Positions 53,367 to 61,761 of a DNA stretch of 64,000 nt are shown in pieces (within the stretch, counting starts at the first letter, position 1; each line of letters begins with the position of its first letter). A model generated the notes under the pieces. It was not told where the DNA came from. It did not search any database and saw only the letters and a list, made by a program, of their open reading frames with translations. Made by a program: the position numbers and the translations under genes. This DNA is from Aurantimonas sp036549475 (lineage in GTDB: Bacteria > Pseudomonadota > Alphaproteobacteria > Rhizobiales > Rhizobiaceae), in contig NZ_JAZHLI010000017.1 of the NCBI RefSeq assembly GCF_036549475.1, positions 19,085-83,084 of the forward strand, written 5' to 3'.

Positions 53367-54032
53367 ATGCGCATACTCATCGTGGAGGACGACGACATCA
53401 TCGGGAACGGCCTGAAGGTCGGTCTCGGCATGAGCGGCTTCACCGCCGACCTCGCCGATTGCTGCGAGGCTGGGGAAGCGGCGCTGGCGGTCGGCGGGTT
53501 CGACGCCGTGATCCTCGACGTCATGCTGCCCGACGGATCGGGCCACGAGATGCTGGCGCGGCTGCGCCGACGCGGCGACACGACGCCGGTGCTGCTGCTG
53601 ACCGCCCTCGACTCCTTGCCCGACCGGGTGCGGGGCCTCGACGGCGGCGCCGACGACCATCTCGGCAAGCCGTTCGAGCTCGACGAGGTTGCAGCACGCC
53701 TGCGGGCGCTGCTGCGCCGAGCCTCGACGCGTGCCGGCAGCTTCCTCGAATGGGGCGGCGTGCGGCTCGACCCCGCGACGATGACGGCCGTCAAGGATGG
53801 CCACGAAATCCGCCTGTCGCGGCGCGAATTCGCCGTCTTCCACGCCCTGATGCAGCATCCCGGCGCGATCCTCTCCAGGCCGCAGCTGGAGGAAAAGCTC
53901 TACGGCTTCGACGAGGGCGTGGAGAGCAACGCCGTCGAGGTACATGTCCACAATCTTCGCGCCAAGTTCGGCAGCCGCTTCATCGAGACGCTGCGCGGCG
54001 TCGGCTACCGCCTGCGCAGGCCCGACCAATGA
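53367..54032 (+). CDS. OmpR-family response regulator (PmrA/QseB-like)
   Basis: 221 residues. Receiver domain MRILIVEDDDIIGNGL with phospho-Asp51 (AVILDVMLPDGSGHEML) and Lys101 (DDHLGKPFELDE), then a winged-helix DNA-binding domain (LSRREFAVFHALMQHPG, VESNAVEVHVHNLRAKFG, IETLRGVGYRLR). Start ATG 53367 follows GGAGCAGGA. Overlaps the kinase start by four bases. The NAVEVHVHNLRAKFG recognition helix and the CTTAAG box upstream fit the PmrA/QseB/TctD group. Confidence 0.93.
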   Translation: MRILIVEDDDIIGNGLKVGLGMSGFTADLADCCEAGEAALAVGGFDAVILDVMLPDGSGHEMLARLRRRGDTTPVLLLTALDSLPDRVRGLDGGADDHLGKPFELDEVAARLRALLRRASTRAGSFLEWGGVRLDPATMTAVKDGHEIRLSRREFAVFHALMQHPGAILSRPQLEEKLYGFDEGVESNAVEVHVHNLRAKFGSRFIETLRGVGYRLRRPDQ

Positions 54033-55399
54033 CCGGGTCGCTGAAGGGTCGGCTATTCCTGCTGCTGCTGGTCACGACGGGGGTCGTCTGGCTGTCGGCC
54101 ACCGCCTGGATCTACGTCAGCACCCGTGCTGAGGTGGAGCGCGTCCTCGACGCGCGGCTGATGGAAGCGGCACGGATGGTGTCCTCGCTGGTCCAGAGCC
54201 AGGACATCGACATGGATGCCGCGGCGCAGATTGCCGCCCCGGCCGTCGATGCCGCGCGCGGTCCCTACGAGCGACATCTGTCCTGCCAGATCTGGTCGCT
54301 CTCGGGCTCGCTGCTGGGCCGTTCCGACGGGGCTCCCGCCGAGCGGCTGTCCAATCATACGGACGGCTTCGCCGAGCGGATCGTCGACGGGGAAACCTGG
54401 CGGGTCTATGCGGTGCGCGATCCGTCCAGCGGCGTCGAGGTCCTCGTCGGCGACAATCTGGAAATGCGCGCGCGCCTGGTCCGCGACATGGTCAAGGGCC
54501 TGCTGCTGCCGATGCTGCTGATCGCACCCCTGCTGGCAGGCATAATCTGGCTCGCCGTCCGGCGCGGCATGCGGCCGCTCGACCGGCTCGCCGCCACCCT
54601 CGGCGAGCGCGAGGCCGACGGGCTGCACCCGTTGCCGAGCGAAGCCAGCGTCTCCGAGATCCGGCCGGTGGTTGCATCGCTGAACGGGCTCCTGGAGCGG
54701 GTGGCTTGGGCCCGCGACCACGAGCGGCAGTTCCTGGCCTATGCGGCGCACGAGCTTCGCACGCCCCTGTCCGGCCTGAAGACCCAGGCCCAGATCGCCA
54801 CGCGAAGCGACGACGCTGCAATCCGCTCGGCAGCGCTCGCCCAGATCGTCACGGCCGTGGACCGGACCTCCCGCCTGGTGCGGCAGCTTCTCGCCACGGC
54901 GGAGGCCGAAGCGGTGTCCGCCGAGGACGACCGGTCGCCGGTCCCGCTCGCGCCGCTACTGCACGATCTGCTCGGCGACCAGAGGGCACGGCTGGCGGAG
55001 AAGGGCGGACATCTCGTCGTCGATGCCTCGCTGCACGACATCGTGGCAGGCAACCAGAGGCTGGTCTGCCTGGCCTTGCGGAACCTCGTCGAAAACGCCG
55101 TCAGCCACTCGCCGCAGGGCGGCACCGTGGTGCTGCGCCGGTCCGGTGCAGCGATCCTGGTGGAGGACGAGGGGCCCGGCATGCCGGACGACGAGTTGGC
55201 CCGGGCCACGGAGCGCTTCTTCCGCGGCAGGGACCATGTGGCCGTCGGCAGCGGGCTGGGGCTCAGCATTGTCAAGCTGTGCGCCGAGAAGCTCGGCGGA
55301 AATATCGAACTGTCGAATCGCGCATCCGGGGGACTTGCGGCGCGCCTGACGATTCCGGACTTGCAGGTACGAGAAGCGCAGGCGTGCCAGTCATCGTAG
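54029..55399 (+). CDS. Sensor histidine kinase of the PmrB/QseC type
   Basis: 456 residues. First transmembrane helix at about 8-28 (RLFLLLLVTTGVVWLSATAW), a periplasmic sensor of about 125 residues with few Cys, second helix near 156-176, then HAMP, HisKA with AYAAHELRTPLSG (His241) and HATPase with LRNLVENAVSHSP, EDEGPGM and GSGLGLSIV. Partner of the adjacent response regulator, in the same operon. Signal unknown; the controlled operon suggests envelope thiol or metal stress. Confidence 0.93.
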   Translation: MTGSLKGRLFLLLLVTTGVVWLSATAWIYVSTRAEVERVLDARLMEAARMVSSLVQSQDIDMDAAAQIAAPAVDAARGPYERHLSCQIWSLSGSLLGRSDGAPAERLSNHTDGFAERIVDGETWRVYAVRDPSSGVEVLVGDNLEMRARLVRDMVKGLLLPMLLIAPLLAGIIWLAVRRGMRPLDRLAATLGEREADGLHPLPSEASVSEIRPVVASLNGLLERVAWARDHERQFLAYAAHELRTPLSGLKTQAQIATRSDDAAIRSAALAQIVTAVDRTSRLVRQLLATAEAEAVSAEDDRSPVPLAPLLHDLLGDQRARLAEKGGHLVVDASLHDIVAGNQRLVCLALRNLVENAVSHSPQGGTVVLRRSGAAILVEDEGPGMPDDELARATERFFRGRDHVAVGSGLGLSIVKLCAEKLGGNIELSNRASGGLAARLTIPDLQVREAQACQSS

Positions 55400-55695
55400 G
55401 CGGCATCGTCGAACATCGCCATGATAGCGTCCAGGCAGAGCCCCGGAGTTCGCGGAAGGGCCGCGCAATCATCTTTTTCGTCCCTCACGCGAACGGCGAA
55501 TGACAACTGCGAGTGCGGGCCGTGCAACAAGTTCGCACCATCTGTTCATCGGGAGCATCACGCGTGCCCAGCGAGCCTTCGACGGCTTCGCCGTTGGCTC
55601 GGGAAAAGCCGGAAGAGTTCCGCCCGGCCCTCGAGCAGTTCCGGGCCAACAGCGCAGCCGTGATCGCAGCCGAGCCCGTCGCCGTCGGCGCCTCG
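55400..55695. other. Gap between convergent kinase and gntR genes
   Basis: About 300 bases between gene ends. Nothing recognisable. Confidence 0.35.
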
Positions 55696-56406
55696 CTATC
55701 GCCGCAGGACCTCCCCGAGCGTCTTGCCGGTGTTAAGGAGGTGGATGCGCCAGGTCGCGGCGGCGGCCGCGCTGTCGCGGGCACGAAGCGCGGCCATGAG
55801 CGCTTCATGTTCCTGAAAGGCTTGCAGCCATCGATCCGCATCGAGGATCGCCATGTACCGCCCGCGCTGTGCCCGCAGCATCAGCCGCTCATGCACATAT
55901 TGCAGTTCCTCGTTGCCGCTCGCCGTCACCAGCTTCTGATGGATCGCCGAGTTCAGGTCGAAATAGGCATCCTTATCACCCGCGTGGAAGGCCTTCGCCA
56001 TGGCGGCGTGCATGGCTTCGAGCTCTGCAATCTCCCCGTCGCTCATGCGCCGGGTAGTCAGTTCCGCTGCAAGGCTCTCGACGGAAGCGATGACCTCGAA
56101 CAGCTTGACCGCCTCCTCGCCCGTATACGGCGCGACCCGCGCGCCGCGATTCACCTCGATCACCACGAGCCGTTCCTCGGCCAGCACCTTCAGGGCTTCG
56201 CGCAGGGGCGTCGGCGAGACGCCGAGTCTGTCCGACAGGCTGGCCACGGGCACCTTTTCGCCCGGCTGCAACTCCCCGTGGATGATCATCTGCCGCAGCG
56301 TCTCGGCAACCTCGTGATGCAGGGAATGGCGCCGGATGCGCGCCTTTGCGGGGCGGTCGCCGGACGGACGGCCGGATCGCGGAAGGGTGCTGGAGATCGG
56401 GCTCAA
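55696..56406 (-). CDS. GntR-family (FCD) transcriptional regulator
   Basis: 236 residues. Winged helix HEVAETLRQMIIHGELQPGEKVPVASLSDRLGVSPTPLREALKVLAEERLV and an FCD domain with DLNSAIHQKLVTASGN, FQEHEALMAALRARD and WRIHLLNTGKTL. Starts at TTG 56406 with a weak ribosome site. Divergent from the FAH/hydratase-family gene and near the second TRAP operon, so it is the obvious candidate controller of this catabolic unit. An alternative target is the palindrome at 62677. Confidence 0.87.
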   Translation of the reverse strand: MSPISSTLPRSGRPSGDRPAKARIRRHSLHHEVAETLRQMIIHGELQPGEKVPVASLSDRLGVSPTPLREALKVLAEERLVVIEVNRGARVAPYTGEEAVKLFEVIASVESLAAELTTRRMSDGEIAELEAMHAAMAKAFHAGDKDAYFDLNSAIHQKLVTASGNEELQYVHERLMLRAQRGRYMAILDADRWLQAFQEHEALMAALRARDSAAAAATWRIHLLNTGKTLGEVLRR

Positions 56407-56534
56407 CTCAGGTCTTTCTCGGCAGGCCTCGTTACCTCTATGTACGCCAAACGACCAACTGGAGATAATCCCATGCAGCCTGCCGGCCCGTCATCCCGTT
56501 CCCTGCCATACGCCCGGTCGCCAGTGGCTGCCCG

Positions 56535-57371
56535 ATGACCGGCCAGCCAAATCCCGTCGAAGCCTTGGCGGCAGCGTTGATCGCGGCGCGGCGCTCGCAT
56601 CACCCGATGGTCCGCGACGAGGCCGATCGCCTCGGGGAGATGATCGGCCCCGACGGCGCCTATGCGGTCCAGCAGCTTGTCTGTGACGCGTGCGGCCCCG
56701 CCGTTGCCTGGAAGACCGGCCGCAAGAGACCGGAGGATCCGGTGATCGCCGCCCCGGTGCTGGAGGGTGGCCTGCGAGCGTCCGGGGCTGCGTTCTCGAC
56801 GCGCGAACTGGGCGCCTGCGGCGTCGAACTCGAGATCGGCTTTCGCCTCGAGCGGCCGTTGCCGCCGCTGGACTCGCCCGATTTCCCGACGCTGGCGCGT
56901 GCCTGCGTGACCCCCATACCGGTCATCGAGATCGTCGACGGCCGGATGGACGGATTCATGGAGGCGACGCCGCTCGCCAAGCTGGCCGACAACCAGATCA
57001 ATGGCGGCCTGGTCTACGGCACGCCGTCGGAAGCGGGTGGGCTCGATCTCGGCCAGCCGGAGGTCCGGCTGACATTCAATGGTCAGGACGTTGTGTCCGG
57101 CCGCCAGCCCGTGCCGGGTGGCGACGCGTTCTCGGTCTTCATGGCATTTGCGCGGATGGTCGGAACCCATTGCGGAGGCCTGCGGCCGGGCCAGATCGTC
57201 ACCACCGGATCGCTTTCGGGCCTGCCGTTCGTTCCGCCGGGCACGAGGATCGACGGCTGGATCGCGGGCCTGGGCCATGTGCGGACCGCCTTCGTCGAGG
57301 CCAATGCCGACGGCGGTCAGGATGCGGCGATGTCCGGCCAGCGATCGTCCCATGGACATCGTTCCTCATAG
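56535..57371 (+). CDS. 2-keto-4-pentenoate hydratase/FAH-family protein
   Basis: 278 residues of the MhpD-like hydratase fold: AVQQLVCDACGPAVAWKTGRKRP, GVELEIGFRLERPLPP, PVIEIVDGRMDGFMEATPLAKLADNQINGGLV and IVTTGSLSGLPFVPPGTRIDGWIAGLG. The acidic residues of ELEIGF and the IVDGR region are the metal site. Adds water to a dienoate or acts as a decarboxylase in the same fold. Its last 55 bases overlap the 3' end of the convergent amidase gene. Confidence 0.87.
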   Translation: MTGQPNPVEALAAALIAARRSHHPMVRDEADRLGEMIGPDGAYAVQQLVCDACGPAVAWKTGRKRPEDPVIAAPVLEGGLRASGAAFSTRELGACGVELEIGFRLERPLPPLDSPDFPTLARACVTPIPVIEIVDGRMDGFMEATPLAKLADNQINGGLVYGTPSEAGGLDLGQPEVRLTFNGQDVVSGRQPVPGGDAFSVFMAFARMVGTHCGGLRPGQIVTTGSLSGLPFVPPGTRIDGWIAGLGHVRTAFVEANADGGQDAAMSGQRSSHGHRSS

Positions 57372-58726
57372 GCGGCCCCGACGGCCAGAAGCAGCGCTTC
57401 TGCGCCGAGATCGCCGACCAGTTGAAAGCCGATCGGCAGGTCTGCTGGTCGGACCTGGCAGGGCAGGTTGATGGCAGGGTGGCCGGCGGCGTTCACCCAG
57501 CCTGTATAGACGGCGTGGCCCCGCGGGCCGACGGCCTGGCCGTCGATCCTGTCCGGAAAGGCCGTCGTCGCCTCCCATGGCATCGCGGCGCAGGACGGCA
57601 TCAGGATCAGGTCGAACGACGCGAAGGCCTGGGACACGCGCCTACGAAGCGCAGCGACGGTCTCCATGATCTCCAGAAGATCGCTGGCGGACCGCGCTGC
57701 GCCGCGCTCTGCCATGGCGACATATTTGGCGTTTGCCTTGTCGGCGAAGCAGGGCTCGACGGCCAGAAGGCGTGCGAGTCCGATCTCGGCGATCGACGAC
57801 CAGACCGCCGCGAGCCCCGCGCAGTCGAAGGGCAGATCGGCCTGCGTGACGTCGTGACCCATGGCGGTGAAACTGTCCGCTGAGGCACGCACGGCCGAAA
57901 GGATCTCGGGCGCGCACGGGTTGGCGTCGATCCGCTCGACCAGCAGGATGCGCAGCGGCCGCCTGATCGTCTCTGGTGTGGGACGCCGGCGCGATGCGGG
58001 ATCGGCGCGGTCGGACCCGGCAAGGACGCTGTCGAGGAGCGCGGCATCGCGGATCGAGCGGGTGAAGCAGCCGACGACCTCGAAGTCGAGCAGCACCTGC
58101 GGTAGGCCGTCGGCGCGTGGCACGTGGCCGTTCCCAGGCTTGAAGCCGACCAAGCCCGTATAGGCCGCCGGACGCCGAGTCGAGCCGCCGCCATCGGTGC
58201 CGATGCCCACCGGCACGAGCCCGGCCGCGACCGCCGCGACCGATCCGCCGCTCGATCCACCCGGCGTTAGGTCCGGCGACCAAGGGTTGCGGGTGACGCC
58301 GAAGAGATCGTTCGACGTGTAGCCCTCGACGGCGAATTCGGGCGTGTTCGTCTTGCCGAGTAGAATCGCGCCGGCCTCGCGCAGCCGGCGGATCGGCAAT
58401 TCGTCCTGCGGCGCGATCGTGTCGGCATAGAGCCGGCTGCCGAAGGTGGCGGGCATTCCCGCCACGGCGAGATTGTCCTTCACCGCGACCGGCACGCCGT
58501 CGAGGGCGCCCTGGGGCGTGCCGTTTCGCCAGCGTTCGGCCGACGCCTCGGCCTCGGCGCGGGCCGTGGGCGACAGGCAGACGAAGGCGTTGAGCGAGGG
58601 ATCGATGCGGGCGATTCGCGACAGGGCCTCGTCGACCGTCGCCATCGGGTCGATCGCTCCCTGCCGGTATCCCTCAACCAGCGCCGAAGCGTCGAGGCGC
58701 CAGCTTTCCGTGGCAGAAGAGGTCAT
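57317..58726 (-). CDS. Amidase signature-family amidohydrolase
   Basis: 469 residues with the Ser-cisSer-Lys triad: Lys83 (VPVAVKDNLAVAG), cis-Ser in TPGGSSGGSVAAV (about 158-159) and the nucleophile Ser182 in GIGTDGGGSTRRPAAYTGLVGFKP. Hydrolyses amide bonds in the cytoplasm. Starts seven bases after dctM, so it ends the racemase-DctPQM-amidase unit; the imported compound is thus probably an amide or is converted to one. Substrate unknown. Confidence 0.9.
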   Translation of the reverse strand: MTSSATESWRLDASALVEGYRQGAIDPMATVDEALSRIARIDPSLNAFVCLSPTARAEAEASAERWRNGTPQGALDGVPVAVKDNLAVAGMPATFGSRLYADTIAPQDELPIRRLREAGAILLGKTNTPEFAVEGYTSNDLFGVTRNPWSPDLTPGGSSGGSVAAVAAGLVPVGIGTDGGGSTRRPAAYTGLVGFKPGNGHVPRADGLPQVLLDFEVVGCFTRSIRDAALLDSVLAGSDRADPASRRRPTPETIRRPLRILLVERIDANPCAPEILSAVRASADSFTAMGHDVTQADLPFDCAGLAAVWSSIAEIGLARLLAVEPCFADKANAKYVAMAERGAARSASDLLEIMETVAALRRRVSQAFASFDLILMPSCAAMPWEATTAFPDRIDGQAVGPRGHAVYTGWVNAAGHPAINLPCQVRPADLPIGFQLVGDLGAEALLLAVGAAYEERCPWDDRWPDIAAS

Positions 58727-58732
58727 GTGCGA

Positions 58733-60040
58733 TCAGCCCGACATGTTGCGCGGCAGCCAGAGGACGATCTCCGGCGCGAAGATGAGGAGGATGGTGAAGG
58801 CGATCATGATCAGTGCGTAGGGAAATGCGCCGTAGACGACGTCGGTGAAGGGCCCGCCGTCCTTTCGCACGCCCTGCACGACATAGAGGTTCATGCCGAC
58901 CGGCGGCGTGATCATGCCGAGTTCGCACATCAGGACGACGAAGATGCCGAACCAGATTGGATCGACCCCGGCGGCCGTGACCACCGGTAGCGCGATGGGG
59001 ATGGTCAGGACCTGCATCGACAGGACGTCCATGAACATGCCCAGGAACAGATAGAAGACGATCAGGATCAGAAGCAGGCCGGTCGCCGACAGCCCGAAGG
59101 AGGCGACCCACTGGGTCATCGCCTGGGCGGCCCCGCCAAGGGCCAGGGTGACGTTCAGCATGAAGGCCGCCGTGATGATCAGGAGGATCATGCCGGTGGT
59201 CTTGGCGGATTGACGAAAGCAGATGTCGACGACCTCCCAGGTCAGCCGGCCTTCGCGGAAAATGAAGCCGATGGCCACGACCACCGCGAGGGCGGCCGAT
59301 TCCGTCGGCGTGGCGATGCCCGCATAGATGGAGCCCATGACGACCAGGAAGATGATCATCGGCGGGATCAGATGTTTGGCGAGGGCCAGACGCTCGCGAA
59401 GCGGGAGCAACGGCTCCCGCGCGTCCTCGGAACCGCGTTCCTCGATCAGGCTCTGGACGGCGATGAAGATCATGAAGCTGAGGGTCAGCAATATGCCGGG
59501 AACGATGCCAGCGATGAACAGCTGGCCGATCGACGTCTCGGCGAGCGAGCCGTAGACAAGCAGGTTGACGCTGGGCGGGATCAGGATGCCGAGCGTGCCG
59601 CCGGCGGCCAGGGAGCCGAGCGACCGGCTCGGCTTGTAGCCGCGCCGGTCGAGATTGGGCAGCGAGACCGTGCCGATCGTCGCGGCGGTGGCGACGGACG
59701 AACCCGAGGTGGCGGCGAACAGGGCGCAGGACCCGATATTGGTGTGCAGCAGCCCGCCCGGCAGCCGGACGAACCAGACGGCGAGGGCGGTGTACATGCG
59801 GTCGGCCATGCCGCCGCGAAGCAGCAATTCGCCCAGGAGGATGAACAGCGGGATCGCGGTCAGGACATTCTCGTTCTGGACGCTCCAGGCGACCGGGCCC
59901 ATGGACTGGACGAGCGGCCAGCCGAAGAGCAGCGTTCCTCCCACGACACCGGTCGCGACCATGATCACCGCTACAGGCACGCTTGCGAGCAGCATCGCCA
60001 GCATGGCGACGAACCCGATGATGACGGCGGAAACGGTCAT
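58733..60040 (-). CDS. dctM: TRAP transporter large permease DctM
   Basis: 435 residues with the DctM repertoire: NENVLTAIPLFILLGELLLRGG, GCALFAATSGSSVATAATIGTVSLP, GILIPPSVNLLVYG, GIATPTESAALAVVVAIG and GMITPPVGMNLYVVQG. Its start lies 42 bases after dctQ. Works with the DctP and DctQ proteins of this operon. Confidence 0.93.
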   Translation of the reverse strand: MTVSAVIIGFVAMLAMLLASVPVAVIMVATGVVGGTLLFGWPLVQSMGPVAWSVQNENVLTAIPLFILLGELLLRGGMADRMYTALAVWFVRLPGGLLHTNIGSCALFAATSGSSVATAATIGTVSLPNLDRRGYKPSRSLGSLAAGGTLGILIPPSVNLLVYGSLAETSIGQLFIAGIVPGILLTLSFMIFIAVQSLIEERGSEDAREPLLPLRERLALAKHLIPPMIIFLVVMGSIYAGIATPTESAALAVVVAIGFIFREGRLTWEVVDICFRQSAKTTGMILLIITAAFMLNVTLALGGAAQAMTQWVASFGLSATGLLLILIVFYLFLGMFMDVLSMQVLTIPIALPVVTAAGVDPIWFGIFVVLMCELGMITPPVGMNLYVVQGVRKDGGPFTDVVYGAFPYALIMIAFTILLIFAPEIVLWLPRNMSG

Positions 60041-60082
60041 TGGCGGAGGTCCGGAACGGGGAGGAGAAGGCGGGACGGGCGG

Positions 60083-60637
60083 TCAGCGGGCATGGACGTT
60101 CTCCAGCTCTTCCTTGACCTCGTCGTCGACGCCTTTCGGGTCGAATGCTTCGGACAGGTCGTCGAGACGGCCGCGCAGCAGCAGGAAGGTGGCGTACAGC
60201 GCCAGGCCCGTGGCGACGAAGGCGAAGAGCAGATAGCCGGCGTACCAGCCGGCCTGCGGATAGATCATCGGCGTCGCCCAGGGCGTGGGCGCGGTGCTGC
60301 CATAGGCCATGGTGTCGATGATGACGAACCGGCCGACATAGATGAGGAAGAGGCCGAACAGGGCGAGCGAGACGATCGACAGCCAGTCCAGCACGGACCG
60401 GACGGTCGCCGGCAGCCTGCGATGCAGGAAGTCGATCCGCACATGGGCGCGGTCGACCAGAGCGACCGTGAAGGCTAGCGACGAGCCGATGGCCAGGACA
60501 TAGCCGCCGAGTTCGTCGGCCCCCTCGAACGAGAAGTTGAACAGCTTGCGTGCGACGGTTTCCGCCGCCACGAAGAAGGACAGCGCGACGAGCGAAATGC
60601 CGAATATCCAGCTGGCGAACCTGGCGAAGTGATGCAT
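60083..60637 (-). CDS. dctQ: TRAP transporter small permease DctQ
   Basis: 184 residues with four hydrophobic segments (FASWIFGISLVALSFFVAAETV, LGGYVLAIGSSLAFTVALVD, LDWLSIVSLALFGLFLIYVG, GYLLFAFVATGLALYATFLL). FEGADELGGYVLAIGSSLAF is the DctQ signature. The C-terminal stretch is acidic and cytosolic. Confidence 0.9.
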   Translation of the reverse strand: MHHFARFASWIFGISLVALSFFVAAETVARKLFNFSFEGADELGGYVLAIGSSLAFTVALVDRAHVRIDFLHRRLPATVRSVLDWLSIVSLALFGLFLIYVGRFVIIDTMAYGSTAPTPWATPMIYPQAGWYAGYLLFAFVATGLALYATFLLLRGRLDDLSEAFDPKGVDDEVKEELENVHAR

Positions 60638-60681
60638 GAACCGTCCCCAATGCCGTGGCAGCGCGAAAAAACTGCCGTGCG

Positions 60682-60706
60682 CCGGGCGGCCATTGCAGCC
60701 GCCCGG
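60682..60706 (-). terminator. Hairpin between dctP and dctQ of the second TRAP operon
   Basis: Nine-base arms CCGGGCGGC and GCCGCCCGG around a seven-base loop, 18 bases after the dctP stop. A six-T run appears about 12 bases further on, so partial termination before dctQ is possible. Confidence 0.6.
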
Positions 60707-60723
60707 GATTGTGCAACGTCAGA

Positions 60724-61761
60724 CTAGAGGCCGAGCGCCTTGCCCACGGTCTTCTGCCAGTCTTCGGAGCAGGTCGGGTTGACCTTGTCGCAGATCTCCT
60801 GCCAGCCGGGGAAGGAGATGTCGCGCAGCGCGCTCTGCATCGTCGCCCGGTCCTCGTCGGACACCGGGACCAGCTTGAGGTCGTAGGCCTGCACCGTATC
60901 GCAGGGTTCCTCGCCCACATTGCAGCGCACCGCGTCCTCGAAGATCTCCTCCGAATAGGCCCAGATCTCCGAGACGAGGCCGTCGAAGGCCGTCTGGAGC
61001 TTTTCCTGCTGTTCCGGCGAGAACTTGTTCCAGGTGTCGAGATTGATGCCGTAACCCTGCACCGCAATCTGGAACGCGATCGGCAGCATGTTGCTGGTCT
61101 CCTCCGGCCAGCCGGCGGTGTTCGCCGAGCTTGGGCCGGTGATCGCGCAGTCGACAACACCGCGGGCCAGCGACTGCTGCACCTCCGAGAAGCTGAGCGG
61201 GACAGGGGTTCCGCCGACCGAGGAGACGAAATTGGCAAGGCTCTGATCGTAGACCCGGACCTTCTTGCCGCTCAGATCTGAGAGCTTGGCGATGTCGGGC
61301 TGACAGAACAGCACCTGCGGGCCGAACGGCCAGACGCCGAGCAGCTTTGTGTTGAACTTCTCCTGCAACTGCTTGTCGACGACGGGCAGGAAGGCGTCGG
61401 TCGTTTTCTTGGCGGTGGCGTAATCCGGGTTCTGGCCGACGAGATCGAGGCCGAGAATGGTCGGCTCGTCCCGCGAGATTTGGGACATGCGAAGGGAGAT
61501 GATGTCGAACAGGCCGCTCTTGAGAAGCCGCAGCTGCTCGGTGTCCTTGACGCCGGTGACGTCGACCGGCGTGTAGCTGGCGCTGACGTCCAACCCGGTC
61601 TTTTCCGCCAGGTTCTCAAAGAAGGGCGCTTCGTAGTTTTTGGGGATGAGACCCGTCGACGTCGGCTGGCCCATCACCTTCAGATCGATGGTCTGCGACA
61701 GGGCAGGGGTGACGAGGGCGGCCGTACAGGCGGCCGCCAGAAGCATGGCTTTGAATGTCAT
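60724..61761 (-). CDS. dctP: TRAP transporter substrate-binding protein DctP
   Basis: 345 residues. Sec signal MTFKAMLLAAACTAALVTPALSQ, then TIDLKVMGQPTSTGLIPKNYEAPFFENLAEKTG, LSDLSGKKVRVYDQSLANFVSSVGGTPVPLSFSEVQQSLARGVVDCAITGP with the conserved ligand Arg. Cysteines at CNVGEEPC and CDKVNPTC near the C-terminus could form disulfides. Overlaps the racemase-like gene stop (ATGA). Confidence 0.92.
   Translation of the reverse strand: MTFKAMLLAAACTAALVTPALSQTIDLKVMGQPTSTGLIPKNYEAPFFENLAEKTGLDVSASYTPVDVTGVKDTEQLRLLKSGLFDIISLRMSQISRDEPTILGLDLVGQNPDYATAKKTTDAFLPVVDKQLQEKFNTKLLGVWPFGPQVLFCQPDIAKLSDLSGKKVRVYDQSLANFVSSVGGTPVPLSFSEVQQSLARGVVDCAITGPSSANTAGWPEETSNMLPIAFQIAVQGYGINLDTWNKFSPEQQEKLQTAFDGLVSEIWAYSEEIFEDAVRCNVGEEPCDTVQAYDLKLVPVSDEDRATMQSALRDISFPGWQEICDKVNPTCSEDWQKTVGKALGL

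Noticed and set aside
58674..61238. 854-codon minus-strand frame across the second TRAP operon
   Set aside because: Reads the dctM/dctQ/dctP region in the wrong frame; very rich in Arg, Pro and Ala without membrane segments.
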